The notes: generated by a model not told the origin, from the sequence alone. 64,000 nt of DNA from Ralstonia insidiosa (GCF_008801405.1 NZ_VZPV01000001.1:3038001-3102000), one strand, 5' to 3'; positions 52,069 through 61,840 are shown, counted from the stretch's first letter. A program made the numbers and translations.

Positions 52069-53474
52069 GCGCGGCGCTCCAGCACAGCCGCGAAGAAGCC
52101 GTCGGTTTGATGCACCTGCGGATAGAGCTCGAGGTACGGGCCCATCTCCAGCGCGATCTTCTGCGCAGCCAGCACCTCGCCAGCGGGCACGAGCACGAAG
52201 TCTTCGTGCGCGGCCAGGAACTGCTCGACCACCTGTTGGTTCTCGCGCGCCAGCACACTGCACGTCGCATAGACGAGGCGGCCACCCGGCTTCAACAGCC
52301 GCGCCGCCGAGGCAAGAATCGACTGCTGCTTGGCCGACATCTCTTCCACGGCCTGCGCAGATTGACGCCACTTCAGGTCCGGATTGCGACGCAGCGTGCC
52401 CAGCCCGCTGCACGGCGCGTCGACCAGCACGCGGTCGATCTTGCCGGCCAGGCGCTTGATCTTGGCATCGTGCTCGCTGTCGATGCGGCTCGGGTGTACG
52501 TTCGACAAGCCGCTGCGCGCCAGGCGTGGGCCCAGGTTGCTCAGGCGCTTTTCCGATACGTCGAAGGCGTACAGTCGCCCGGTCGAGCGCATCGCCGCGC
52601 CAATCGCCAGCGTCTTGCCGCCTGCGCCCGCGCAGAAGTCCACCACCATCTCGCCGCGCTTGGGCGCCAGGAGTTGGCACAGCAATTGACTGCCCTCGTC
52701 CTGCACCTCGACCGTGCCGTTGGTGAAGATGTCGAGCTTGTTCAGCGCCGGCTTGCCCGCCAGGCGGATGCCCACCGGCGACAGCGGCGCCACAACGCCC
52801 TCAATGCCAGCTTCGGCCAACGTGGCGAGCACCGCATCGCGTTCGCCCTTGAGCGTGTTGACGCGCAAGTCCAGCGGCGCCGGCGTCAGCCAGGCTTGGG
52901 CCAGCGCCTCGGTAAATTCGGCGCCGTGTTGCGCGACCAGCGCGTCGAACAGCCAATCCGGCAAATTGGCACGCACGCGCGGCGCCAGAGCAGCGCGATC
53001 GCGGAGTTCCCAGCGGTCCAGCCATTCGGCCTCAACCGGCGTCAGGAACGGGGCGATGGCCTCGCGGCCGGCGGTCTGCAGCAGACCGAGCACCACCAAG
53101 CGACGGCGCGCGGGGCCGGAGCCGCTCTCGGCAAACTGGCCGAATTCGACCTTGCGGCGCAGCACGGCAAACGCCGCCTCGGCGATGATGCCGCGCTCGC
53201 GGTGGCCGAGTTCGTGGTGCTCACGGAAGTATTGGCTGACCACCATGTCGGCCGGTGCCGCAAAGTGCAGCAAGCGGGCGAGCACCTTGTCCAGATGCTC
53301 GAAATGGCTGCCGTGCACGCCCGTGCGGGGGCGCGGAGCACTGCGTTGCTGGGGCTTGCCCTGCGGCGCGCGGTACCACCCGCCGCCGCCTGCGCCGTGA
53401 CCTGAACTCTGGCGCTTGTTGCCACCGCCGCTGTTACCACCGCCGTTGCGCGAACGCTGACGATCCTGACTCAT
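52065..53474 (-). CDS. rsmB: 16S rRNA m5C methyltransferase, RsmB/NOL1 family
   Basis: A 469-residue SAM-dependent methyltransferase. Motifs: VDFCAGAGGKTLAIG (SAM site), VLVDAPCSGLGTLRRNP and YATCSVLARENQQVV (the two catalytic Cys), as in the NOL1/NOP2/Sun family. The first 45 residues form a Gly/Arg/Ser-rich tail (RNGGGNSGGGN, GAGGGG) that looks disordered and may bind RNA. It overlaps purN by four bases and the PLD-like gene by four bases. Exact target (C967 in E. coli RsmB) is inferred. Confidence 0.86.
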   Translation of the reverse strand: MSQDRQRSRNGGGNSGGGNKRQSSGHGAGGGGWYRAPQGKPQQRSAPRPRTGVHGSHFEHLDKVLARLLHFAAPADMVVSQYFREHHELGHRERGIIAEAAFAVLRRKVEFGQFAESGSGPARRRLVVLGLLQTAGREAIAPFLTPVEAEWLDRWELRDRAALAPRVRANLPDWLFDALVAQHGAEFTEALAQAWLTPAPLDLRVNTLKGERDAVLATLAEAGIEGVVAPLSPVGIRLAGKPALNKLDIFTNGTVEVQDEGSQLLCQLLAPKRGEMVVDFCAGAGGKTLAIGAAMRSTGRLYAFDVSEKRLSNLGPRLARSGLSNVHPSRIDSEHDAKIKRLAGKIDRVLVDAPCSGLGTLRRNPDLKWRQSAQAVEEMSAKQQSILASAARLLKPGGRLVYATCSVLARENQQVVEQFLAAHEDFVLVPAGEVLAAQKIALEMGPYLELYPQVHQTDGFFAAVLERRA

Positions 53475-54121
53475 GCTGCCTCCTGGGCGTCAACGCCAAT
53501 CACAAGTTGCGACGCATCCGGCGAAACCCGGACCACGCCTTGTTCGACGCGCAAGCGTCCTTCCACAAACCAGCGCACGGCACGCGGATAGATCACATGC
53601 TCCTGCGTCAGTAGCCGTCCGGCGAGCGAGTCCGGCGTGTCGCCCTGCCGCACTTCGATGGCGGCCTGCAATACGATCGGACCATGGTCCAGTTCGGCAG
53701 TCACGAAATGGACCGTCGCGCCGTGCACCTTCACGCCCATGGCCAGCGCCTGCTCATGCGTATGCAATCCCGGGAAGCACGGCAGCAAAGACGGATGAAT
53801 GTTCAACATGCGCCCGGCGTAATGGTTAACGAAGCCCGGCGTCAGAATGCGCATGAAGCCCGCCAGCACCACCAGATCGGGCGAGAAGCCGTCGATGACC
53901 TGCGCCAGGGCGGTGTCAAAGCTGTTGCGGTCGGGAAAGCCCTTGTGGTCGACCACCGCGGTGGCAATGCCGTGCGAAGCGGCAAATTTGAGGCCGGCGG
54001 CATCTGGGCGGTTGGAGATCACGGCGGCAATGCGCCCGGGCCAACCCTCGGCCTGACATGCGCGAACGATGGCTTCCATATTCGAGCCACGTCCGGAAAT
54101 GAGAATGACGATGTTTTTCAT
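53471..54121 (-). CDS. purN: Phosphoribosylglycinamide formyltransferase
   Basis: A 216-residue enzyme of purine synthesis that uses 10-formyl-tetrahydrofolate to make FGAR. Motifs: ILISGRGSNMEAIV at the N terminus, the catalytic HPSLLPCFPG near residue 110 and TVHFVTAELDHGPI. Its C terminus continues beyond the common length with EGRLRVEQGVVRV. It is the first gene of the leftward purN-rsmB set; a 415-base region lies upstream. Confidence 0.95.
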   Translation of the reverse strand: MKNIVILISGRGSNMEAIVRACQAEGWPGRIAAVISNRPDAAGLKFAASHGIATAVVDHKGFPDRNSFDTALAQVIDGFSPDLVVLAGFMRILTPGFVNHYAGRMLNIHPSLLPCFPGLHTHEQALAMGVKVHGATVHFVTAELDHGPIVLQAAIEVRQGDTPDSLAGRLLTQEHVIYPRAVRWFVEGRLRVEQGVVRVSPDASQLVIGVDAQEAA

Positions 54122-54536
54122 CGCGGCATTTTATCAAGTGCGCCGCACTCCCCCGAGAAAATCCGGTGTGATGCCTCGGATGACGCCCGGGGCGCCGCCG
54201 CCACGGCCGCGCCAGGCCCGCTTTTACCGGTAGCGTGGTATTTAGCCGACGGGCTTCAGCAAAATCCCTATCGTGCCGATAAAAACGGGCGTAGGGACGT
54301 TGGCGCGCTGCGCCGCGGTCTGATAATCTCGGCCCCATAATTGTCCGCGCACCCGGGGGTCGGGGTGCTGCCAGCGGTGATCCGTCGCATATCTCGCCAA
54401 CGATCATCCTGCGCTGCAACATCGTGCGGTCGATAACCGTGACGGCTGATCGGCACCAAGCTTGACAGCCACCGCCCGCGCCGGGTCGGCACGCGTTACA
54501 ACAACAAGAGGGCACTGCCCTCACCGGGGAATAAGA
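54122..54536. other. Intergenic region between purN and the response regulator gene
   Basis: This 415-base divergent region holds the promoters of purN and the response regulator. I see a possible plus-strand promoter, TTGGCG (54300-54305) with TAATCT (54324-54329) at an 18-base spacing, which would give a 5' leader of about 200 bases, and a palindrome close to the response regulator start. No convincing gene is present. Confidence 0.5.
54508..54522. promoter_or_regulatory. 15-base palindrome upstream of the response regulator gene
   Basis: GAGGGCA-C-TGCCCTC lies 14 bases before the ATG at 54537. It could be a protein-binding site or a short RNA hairpin next to the ribosome site. Confidence 0.45.
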
Positions 54537-55202
54537 ATGACGAGCTCGCTGCGTAGCCTGCTGGTGGTCGACGACCACCCTCTCGCCTTGTCTGGCACGA
54601 CCACGTTTCTTGCACAAGCCTTGCCAGAAGTCCAGGTGCACGCGGCCATCGGCCGCCGCCAGGCACTGGCACTCGTCGATGACGGTGTCCGCCCGGACGT
54701 CGTGCTGCTCGATGTATGGCTGTCCGACTGCACCGGCTTCGATGCCATGCGCGAGCTGCGCGGCAAGTTGCCCGAGGCCCGCTTTGCCTTCATGTCGGCC
54801 GAGAACACACCCGAAATCGTCGCCAAGGCACAGGCCCTGGGCGCCATCGGCTTCATCGGCAAGCACGCCGATGCGCATGCGTTTTCCAAGGCGGTCGCCG
54901 GTATCTTCGGTGGGGATTCGTCGTTCCCATCGGAGGACGACCTGGGTGGCATCAACGGCAAGGGCAACGCCTCGCACGGCATCCCCATCACGCCGGCCGA
55001 ACTGGGCCTGACGCCGCGTCAGGGTTCAGTACTGGCACTGCTGCTTGAGGGCTTGCCGAACAAGTCCATCGCCCGCCAACTGGGTCTGACGGAAAACACC
55101 GTCAAGGAACACGTTTCGGCGATCCTGCAGCGGCTGGGCGTGCGCACGCGCATCCAGATCATCTCGCGCATGGAGCGCTTCCGCCTGACCGGCGCGGCTT
55201 GA
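54537..55202 (+). CDS. LuxR-type (NarL/FixJ) response regulator
   Basis: A 221-residue two-component regulator. The receiver domain (about 5-120) has VVDDHPLA with the acidic pair, the phosphorylated Asp in VVLLDVWLSD and a Lys near 105 (FIGKHADA). The C-terminal helix-turn-helix has LTPRQGSVLALLLEGLPNKSIARQLGLTENTVKEHVS, the LuxR signature. It is convergent with the hybrid histidine kinase at 55255-57174, its probable partner. The start 54537 follows a GGGGA ribosome site. Confidence 0.9.
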   Translation: MTSSLRSLLVVDDHPLALSGTTTFLAQALPEVQVHAAIGRRQALALVDDGVRPDVVLLDVWLSDCTGFDAMRELRGKLPEARFAFMSAENTPEIVAKAQALGAIGFIGKHADAHAFSKAVAGIFGGDSSFPSEDDLGGINGKGNASHGIPITPAELGLTPRQGSVLALLLEGLPNKSIARQLGLTENTVKEHVSAILQRLGVRTRIQIISRMERFRLTGAA

Positions 55203-55254
55203 TCGCCTGATTGGATCACGGCGCCGCATTCGACGGCGCCGCCCCCCTCTTACC

Positions 55255-57174
55255 TCAGTACGCGACCTGCGGTTCAGCCGCGCGCCCGCGCAGCCAGCGC
55301 TTGAGCAGTACGCGCAGCATGTTCGGGTCCATCGGCTTGGCCAGCAGTAGATAGCCGGCTTCTTCGGCACGCGCCAGGGCGGCGGAGTTGCGGTCGCCCG
55401 TGAGCAGCACGGCGTGCGCGTCTGGATGGCTGACCTGCCAGCGCTCCAGCAGTTGCAGGCCATCTTCCTTGCCCGGCAGGCGCAGGTCGCAGAAGATGAT
55501 CTGCGGGCGCAGACCCTTTGCGAGCAGTTGATCGGCGGCAGTGCCATCGGCGGCGCTGTGCACCTCCACGCCCCAGGCTTCGAGCAGCGCATGCCAGGCC
55601 TTGCGGATCTGCGGATCGTCATCCACCACCAGCACCACGCCCGAGAAGCGCGGCTGATCCAGCACCGCACGCTTCTGCTCGGCACGCGGCTGCGCGGCCA
55701 GCGGCGCCTTGATCTCGGCCGGCACCGGGCGCAACGCCATCCAGAACATCGAGCCCCGCCCCGGCACTGAGCGCACGCCAAAGGTGCCACGCAGCAGACG
55801 CACGCATTCCTTGTAGATCGACAGGCCCAGGCCGAGGCCCTGGCTCGGGTCGCGCTCCGGGTTCTCGACCTGGTAGTACGTCGAGAAGATGTCCTTCTGG
55901 TGCTCGGGCGCGATACCGATGCCGGTATCCCATACCTCGATGCGCAGATACTTCTGACGCACGCGCAGCGCCACCATCACGCCACCGCGCTCGGTGTAGC
56001 GCAAGGCGTTCTGCAGCAGGTTGAACAGCGCCCGGCGCAACAGCACCGGCTCGGCCATGCCGAACACCGGCAGCGGCGGAATGCGCTGCGTGAGCGTCAA
56101 CCCCTTCGCACGCGCATCCGGCATGAACTGCTGAACCACCTCGGTGATGACCTCGCCCAGATCCACCGGCTCCAGCGTCGGCGAGGTCTTGCGGCTCTCC
56201 AGCTTTGACAGATCGAGCAGCGAGCGGAACAGCAGATCGATGGTGGCTGCGCCCGAGGCAAGCTGCTCCACCAGCGGCGCCAGCGATTCCGACTGATTGC
56301 GCGCCCGCAACGCTTCCACCAGCAGCACGATCGCGTGCACCGGTTGGCGTAGGTCGTGGCTGGCAGCCGCCAGGAAGCGCGACTTCTCTTCCGACGCCGA
56401 CAGCGCGCGTTGTTTCTCGTCCTGATAGCGCCGCGCGAGCTGGCGGCTTTCGTTCTCAAGCTGGATTTCGCGCACCAGCGTGTTGTGGATATTTACAGCG
56501 TGCCGCGTCAGCAACGCCGCGAAGAACAGCAGCACGCCGCGCAGGTACAGCCCGTGCCCGGGAAACGCCTGCTCGGCCAGCAAAAAGTGCGGCGCCAGAA
56601 TGCCGGTCCCCAGGATCAGCAGGCTGGACGGCACCGGCGCCTGCGAGAGCACCGCCGCTGCCGCCACCCCAATGATGACGATCATCAGCAGGCTGCTGAA
56701 CTCCAGCGAGGGCGACATCAGGTACAACCCCGCCGAGCAGCCCCAGGCCACCCCGCCCACGGCCGACATCACATGCATGCCCGTCCACCACTTGCGGGTG
56801 TGCGGGGCCAGCGTCATGCGGGTCAGGTCGTAGCGATAGCCGAAATAGAAGCGCAGGCCCGAGGCGGTCAGGCACAGCATGATCAGGCACCAGCCCAGCA
56901 GCGCCGGGCGGATCGAGGCATCCCCCCAGAAAGCTGCCATCGTCAGGGCGGGCAGCACGACGGACGCCGCGATCCCCATGGGGGCGCCGCGATGCACGGC
57001 GGCAAGCAGCTTGGCTCGGGCGTCCAATTCAAGCGGCGCGCGGCTGGCGAGCCCAAACTTAGTGAAGAAGATGCGCAACGGGGCGTTCAAAGGGGTGTGG
57101 GGAAGAAACCGGATATCGGATTGTGCCGCAAGGTTGCGGCGGACGGGCACACCGTTCGGACGATTGTGCAACAC
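55255..57174 (-). CDS. Hybrid sensor histidine kinase / response regulator
   Basis: Up to 639 residues. About six to eight membrane segments (65-235) are followed by a helical linker, a HisKA domain with the phosphorylated His in SHDLRQPVHAI near residue 274, an ATPase domain with NLLQNALRYT (N box), VWDTGIGIA (G1) and GLGLGLSIYKE (G2), and a C-terminal receiver with VLVVDDDPQIRK and the phospho-Asp in IIFCDLRLPG. The long membrane sensor resembles 7TM-like input domains; the ligand is unknown. The N-terminal 40 residues before the first helix are uncertain and a later start is possible. Convergent with a LuxR-type regulator. Confidence 0.88.
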   Translation of the reverse strand: MLHNRPNGVPVRRNLAAQSDIRFLPHTPLNAPLRIFFTKFGLASRAPLELDARAKLLAAVHRGAPMGIAASVVLPALTMAAFWGDASIRPALLGWCLIMLCLTASGLRFYFGYRYDLTRMTLAPHTRKWWTGMHVMSAVGGVAWGCSAGLYLMSPSLEFSSLLMIVIIGVAAAAVLSQAPVPSSLLILGTGILAPHFLLAEQAFPGHGLYLRGVLLFFAALLTRHAVNIHNTLVREIQLENESRQLARRYQDEKQRALSASEEKSRFLAAASHDLRQPVHAIVLLVEALRARNQSESLAPLVEQLASGAATIDLLFRSLLDLSKLESRKTSPTLEPVDLGEVITEVVQQFMPDARAKGLTLTQRIPPLPVFGMAEPVLLRRALFNLLQNALRYTERGGVMVALRVRQKYLRIEVWDTGIGIAPEHQKDIFSTYYQVENPERDPSQGLGLGLSIYKECVRLLRGTFGVRSVPGRGSMFWMALRPVPAEIKAPLAAQPRAEQKRAVLDQPRFSGVVLVVDDDPQIRKAWHALLEAWGVEVHSAADGTAADQLLAKGLRPQIIFCDLRLPGKEDGLQLLERWQVSHPDAHAVLLTGDRNSAALARAEEAGYLLLAKPMDPNMLRVLLKRWLRGRAAEPQVAY

Positions 57175-57221
57175 CCCTGCCCGTTCGCCCCCCGCGCCGC
57201 CGGCGCTGGGGCAATCCCTTA

Positions 57222-57227
57222 TATAAT
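57222..57227 (+). promoter_or_regulatory. -10 element upstream of ribF
   Basis: A perfect TATAAT lies 95 bases before the ribF start codon; the -35 region is GC-rich and does not match consensus. Confidence 0.45.
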
Positions 57228-57322
57228 GTACGTTTTGCTGGATTTTTGCGGATTGTCACGCCAATCCGGCACGGAAACCGTATCCCAGCCGTTTCTTTTT
57301 TCTTCGACCACCGACGCTTCTC

Positions 57323-58333
57323 GTGAAAGTCTTTCGCGGCCTGCCCAACGCCGAGAGCCGCGCGCCCTGCGCGCTGACCATCGGCAACTTCGACGGCGTG
57401 CACCGTGGCCACCAGTCGCTGTTGGCCCGCGCGCGCGCGGCGGCCGACGCACGCGGGTTGCCGCTCACGGTGATGACCTTCGAGCCGCATCCGCGCGAAT
57501 TCTTCATGCCGGACCGCGCCCCTACCCGCATCGCGCTCTTGCGCGACAAGCTGGAGAGCCTGCGCAAACAAGGCGTCGACCGTGTGGTCGTGGAGCACTT
57601 CAACGCGCATTTCGCCGGCCAGACGCCGGACGAGTTCGTGCGCAACGTACTGGTTGACGGCCTGCACACGCGCTGGCTGCTGGTGGGCGACGACTTCCGC
57701 TTTGGCGCCAAGCGCGCGGGCGACTTTACTTATCTGCAGGCCGCCGGCGCCCAGTTCGGCTTTGAAGTCGAACAGATGGGCTCGGTGTCGGAATCCGGCA
57801 TCCGCATCTCCAGCTCGGCCGTGCGCGAGGCGCTGGCCGCTGGTGACCTGGAACACGCGCGCCGCCTGCTCGGCCACGGTTACGCCATCAGCGGGCATGT
57901 GGTGCACGGGCAGAAGCTCGGCCGCTCGCTGGGTTTCCCGACGCTGAACCTGCGCATCTCGCATAAAAAGCCAGCGGTATCGGGCATCTTTGTCGTGCAG
58001 GTGCACGGGCTGGCTGAGAAGCCGTTGCCGGCCGTCGCCAGCATCGGCGTGCGCCCGACCGTGGATGATTCCGGCCGCGTGCTGCTGGAAACGCATATCT
58101 TCGATTACCACGCCAGCGTCTACGGCAAGCTGGTGCGCGTGGAATTCATGAAGAAGCTGCGCGACGAGGCCCGCTTCGACTCGCTCGACGCGCTGAAAGA
58201 CGCCATCGCGCAGGACTGCATCGACGCGCGCCATTTCTTCGGCTTGGCTGTGCCTGCCGACGGCGAATCGCCAGCCTTGCGGCGCGCGCAGTTTGCCAAT
58301 TCCGCTACCTCCGCCACCGACCGAATTCAGTAG
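57323..58333 (+). CDS. ribF: Bifunctional riboflavin kinase / FAD synthetase
   Basis: A 336-residue enzyme that phosphorylates riboflavin to FMN and adenylates it to FAD. N-terminal adenylyltransferase domain: LTIGNFDGVHRGHQSLL (nucleotide-binding) and ISSSAVREAL; C-terminal kinase: GHGYAISGHVVHGQKLGRSLGFPTLNL, with the PTxN motif. The start is GTG at 57323, giving the family N terminus MKVFRGLPN. First gene of ribF-ileS-lspA, an order found in many proteobacteria. Confidence 0.95.
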   Translation: MKVFRGLPNAESRAPCALTIGNFDGVHRGHQSLLARARAAADARGLPLTVMTFEPHPREFFMPDRAPTRIALLRDKLESLRKQGVDRVVVEHFNAHFAGQTPDEFVRNVLVDGLHTRWLLVGDDFRFGAKRAGDFTYLQAAGAQFGFEVEQMGSVSESGIRISSSAVREALAAGDLEHARRLLGHGYAISGHVVHGQKLGRSLGFPTLNLRISHKKPAVSGIFVVQVHGLAEKPLPAVASIGVRPTVDDSGRVLLETHIFDYHASVYGKLVRVEFMKKLRDEARFDSLDALKDAIAQDCIDARHFFGLAVPADGESPALRRAQFANSATSATDRIQ

Positions 58334-58436
58334 GCGGTCGATACTCTCGCCGCCCGAAGCTACGCCGCGCACGTGCCCTGCCCTGATAGGCGCGCTGCTC
58401 CGATCCGATTTGCCCGAATCTGCCCCACATCACACC

Positions 58437-61316
58437 ATGTCTGACGCCAAGAAGCCCACGCCGGAGAAAAGCAAGTACCCGGTCAACCTGCTGGACACCC
58501 CCTTCCCCATGCGCGGCGATCTGCCCAAGCGCGAGCCGCAATGGGTCAAGCAGTGGCAGGACAAACAGCTCTACAAGAAGATCCGCGCCGCACGTAAGGG
58601 CGCGAAGAAGTTCATCCTGCACGACGGCCCCCCGTACGCCAACGGAGACCTGCACATCGGCCACGCGGTCAACAAGATCCTCAAGGACATGGTGATCAAG
58701 GCGCGCGGCCTGACCGGCCTGGACGCCGTCTACGTGCCGGGCTGGGACTGCCACGGCATGCCGATTGAAATCCAGATCGAAAAGCAGTTCGGCAAGGGCC
58801 TGCCTGTGAAGGAAGTGCAGGAGAAGGCGCGCGCCTACGCCACCGGCCAGATCGCCCGCCAGAAGGCGGATTTCGAGCGTCTGGGCGTGCTGGGCGACTG
58901 GGCCGATCCGTACCTGACGATGAACTTCCGCAACGAAGCGGATGAGGTACGTGCGCTGGGCAAGATCCTGGAGAAGGGTTACGTCTTCCGCGGCCTGAAG
59001 CCGGTCAACTGGTGCTTTGATTGCGGCTCGGCGCTGGCGGAAGCCGAAGTTGAATACGCAGACCGTACCGACCTGTCGATCGACGTCGGCTTCCCGTTTG
59101 CGGACATCGACGCGCTGGCCAGCGCCTTCCACGTGGGCGCGGATGTGCTCAAAGCCAAGCAAGGCTGGATCGTGATCTGGACCACCACGCCGTGGACGAT
59201 CCCCTCCAACCAGGCGCTGAACCTGCACCCGGAAATCGAATACGCACTGGTCGACACGCCGCGCGGGCTGCTGATCGTCGCCAAGGAGCGCGTCGAGGCC
59301 TGCCTGCAGAGCTGGAAGCTCGAAGGCACTGTGCTGGCCACGTGCGAAGGTGCCGCGCTCTCGGGCGTGCGCTTCCACCACCCGCTGGCCAAGATGGACG
59401 CCGGCTACGACCGCACCTCGCCCGTCTACCTGGGCGACTACGTGACCATCGACACCGGCACCGGCATCGTCCACTCCGCGCCCGCCTACGGCGTGGAAGA
59501 CTTCCAGTCGTGCAAGTCGCACGGCATGCCTGATTCGGAAATCATCAACCCGGTGATGGGCAACGGCGTGTACGCATCGACGCTACCGCTGTTCGGCGGC
59601 CAACTGATCTGGGATGCCAACCCGAAGATCGTGGAAGTGCTGCGTGACTCGGGCAACCTGTTCGACGCGCACAAGCACCCGCACAGCTACATGCACTGCT
59701 GGCGCCACAAGACGCCGATCATCTACCGCGCCACGTCGCAGTGGTTTGCGGGGATGGACGTGCAGCCCAACGACGGCAACGCCACGCTGCGTGAGACTGC
59801 TTTGGCCGGCATCGACGCCACCGCGTTCTATCCGTCGTGGGGCAAGCAGCGCCTGCACAACATGATCGCCAACCGCCCGGACTGGACGCTCTCGCGCCAG
59901 CGCCAATGGGGCGTGCCGATGGCCTTCTTTGTGCACAAGGAAACCGGTGCACTGCATCCGCGCACGCCCGAGCTGCTGGAGCAGGTTGCCCAGCGCATCG
60001 AAAAGGCCGGCGTGGAAGCGTGGCAAACGCTCGACCCGCGCGAACTGCTCGGCGATGAGGCCAACATGTACGAAAAGAACCGCGACACGCTCGACGTGTG
60101 GTTCGACTCGGGCACGACGCACTGGCACGTCATCCGCGGCTCGCATGCGGCGGACCTGTACGACGCCTCGGCTGATCTGCCGGACGGCCGCCTGGCTGAC
60201 CTGTACCTGGAAGGCTCGGACCAGCACCGCGGCTGGTTCCACTCGTCGCTGCTGACCGCCTCGATGCTGTACGGCAAGCCGCCGTACAAGGGCCTGCTGA
60301 CGCACGGCTTCACGGTCGACGGCGAAGGCCGCAAGATGTCCAAGTCGATCGGCAACACGATCGCGCCGCAGGAAATCGCCAACAAGATGGGCGCCGAGAT
60401 CATCCGCCTGTGGGTGGCCTCGACCGACTACTCGGGCGAACTCGCCATCTCGGACGAGATCCTGAAGCGCGTGGTGGAAGGCTATCGCCGCATCCGCAAC
60501 ACGCTGCGCTTCCTGCTCGCCAACCTGACCGACTACGACCACGCCAAGCACGCGCTGCCGACCGAGCAATGGCTCGAAATCGACCGCTACGCCGTAGCGC
60601 TGACGGATGCTCTGCAGAAGGAAGTGCTGTCGCACTACGACGTCTATGAATTCCACCCGGTGGTTTCCAAGCTACAGACGTTCTGCTCGGAAGACCTGGG
60701 CGGCTTCTACCTCGACGTGCTGAAGGATCGCCTGTACACCACGGCGCCCGATTCCGTGGCGCGCCGCTCGGCACAGAATGCGCTGTACCACATCACCCTG
60801 TCGATGCTGCACTGGATGGCACCGTTCCTGTCGTTCACGGCTGAAGAAGCGTGGCAAGTCTTCGCGCACGGCACGGAGCACACCGACACCATTTTCACCA
60901 GCACCTACTACGACGCCCCGGTGCCGCAAGGCGCCAGCGCCCTGCTGGAGAAGTGGGCGGCCATCCGCAACGTGCGTGGCGAAGTGACCAAGCAACTGGA
61001 AACGCTGCGCACCGATGGCAAGATCGGTTCGTCGCTGCAAGCGGAAGTGACGGTCGCGGCCGGTGACACGGTGTACGACGCACTGAACAGCCTCGGCGAC
61101 GATCTGCGCTTCGTGCTGATCACGTCGGCGGCCAAGCTCGAGCGCGCGCCCGAAGGCGGCGATCTGCTCATCAGCGTGGTGCCGTCAACGCACGCTAAGT
61201 GCGAACGCTGCTGGCACTACCGCGCTGACGTCGGCCACGACCACGCCCACCCGACCCTTTGCAAGCGTTGCACCGACAACCTGTTCGGCGCCGGTGAACA
61301 ACGGAGCGCTGCCTGA
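58437..61316 (+). CDS. ileS: Isoleucyl-tRNA synthetase
   Basis: A 959-residue class I synthetase. The HIGH motif appears in GDLHIGHAVNKILK near residue 75 and KMSKS in GRKMSKSIGN near 630; the editing domain (TTTPWTIPSN) is between, and a C-terminal zinc-binding CERCWHYR ... CKRC set closes the protein. It charges tRNA-Ile in the cytosol. The ATG at 58437 (MSDAKKPTPEKSKYPVNLLDT) gives the usual N terminus; the 103-base gap after ribF has no terminator. Its stop overlaps lspA (TGATG). Confidence 0.97.
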   Translation: MSDAKKPTPEKSKYPVNLLDTPFPMRGDLPKREPQWVKQWQDKQLYKKIRAARKGAKKFILHDGPPYANGDLHIGHAVNKILKDMVIKARGLTGLDAVYVPGWDCHGMPIEIQIEKQFGKGLPVKEVQEKARAYATGQIARQKADFERLGVLGDWADPYLTMNFRNEADEVRALGKILEKGYVFRGLKPVNWCFDCGSALAEAEVEYADRTDLSIDVGFPFADIDALASAFHVGADVLKAKQGWIVIWTTTPWTIPSNQALNLHPEIEYALVDTPRGLLIVAKERVEACLQSWKLEGTVLATCEGAALSGVRFHHPLAKMDAGYDRTSPVYLGDYVTIDTGTGIVHSAPAYGVEDFQSCKSHGMPDSEIINPVMGNGVYASTLPLFGGQLIWDANPKIVEVLRDSGNLFDAHKHPHSYMHCWRHKTPIIYRATSQWFAGMDVQPNDGNATLRETALAGIDATAFYPSWGKQRLHNMIANRPDWTLSRQRQWGVPMAFFVHKETGALHPRTPELLEQVAQRIEKAGVEAWQTLDPRELLGDEANMYEKNRDTLDVWFDSGTTHWHVIRGSHAADLYDASADLPDGRLADLYLEGSDQHRGWFHSSLLTASMLYGKPPYKGLLTHGFTVDGEGRKMSKSIGNTIAPQEIANKMGAEIIRLWVASTDYSGELAISDEILKRVVEGYRRIRNTLRFLLANLTDYDHAKHALPTEQWLEIDRYAVALTDALQKEVLSHYDVYEFHPVVSKLQTFCSEDLGGFYLDVLKDRLYTTAPDSVARRSAQNALYHITLSMLHWMAPFLSFTAEEAWQVFAHGTEHTDTIFTSTYYDAPVPQGASALLEKWAAIRNVRGEVTKQLETLRTDGKIGSSLQAEVTVAAGDTVYDALNSLGDDLRFVLITSAAKLERAPEGGDLLISVVPSTHAKCERCWHYRADVGHDHAHPTLCKRCTDNLFGAGEQRSAA

Positions 61317-61840
61317 TGGCCACTCGTAACAACGGTAAGAGCAAGTCGGTTGGGTTAAAGAAAAGCGGTAGCGGCCATGGCGTGGGCCCGTGGCTGGGCC
61401 TCGCTGTCATCTGGATCCTGCTGGACCAGTTGACCAAGGTTGCCATCAGCAAGACCTTTGTCTGGGGAGAGTCGCGCCCCATCACCGGGTTCTTTAACCT
61501 GGTGCTGGCCTATAACAAGGGCGCGGCGTTCTCGTTCCTGGCGGCCGCCGGTGGATGGCAGCGCTGGTTCTTCACGGGCCTGGGCGTGGCGGCGGCGGTG
61601 TTCATCATCTGGCTGCTCAAGCGGCACAGTGGGCAGAAGATGTTCTGCTTCGCGCTGGCGCTGATCCTGGGCGGCGCGCTGGGCAACGTGATTGACCGCG
61701 TCGTCTACGGCCATGTGGTGGATTTTCTCGATTTCCACCTGAACGGTTACCACTGGCCCGCCTTCAACGTGGCGGACTGCGGTATCTGCATTGGCGCGGT
61801 GCTGCTGATCATCGACGAACTGCGGCGCGTGCGTCGCTAG
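61316..61840 (+). CDS. lspA: Lipoprotein signal peptidase II
   Basis: A 174-residue inner-membrane aspartyl protease that cleaves prolipoproteins. Four membrane helices; the catalytic aspartates are in GALGNVIDRVVYGHVVDF and FNVADCGICIG. The N-terminal 20 residues are basic and poor in hydrophobics. It starts inside the ileS stop codon, so translation is coupled. The predicted lipoproteins in this window (6446-7267, livK) would be substrates. Confidence 0.94.
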   Translation: MATRNNGKSKSVGLKKSGSGHGVGPWLGLAVIWILLDQLTKVAISKTFVWGESRPITGFFNLVLAYNKGAAFSFLAAAGGWQRWFFTGLGVAAAVFIIWLLKRHSGQKMFCFALALILGGALGNVIDRVVYGHVVDFLDFHLNGYHWPAFNVADCGICIGAVLLIIDELRRVRR

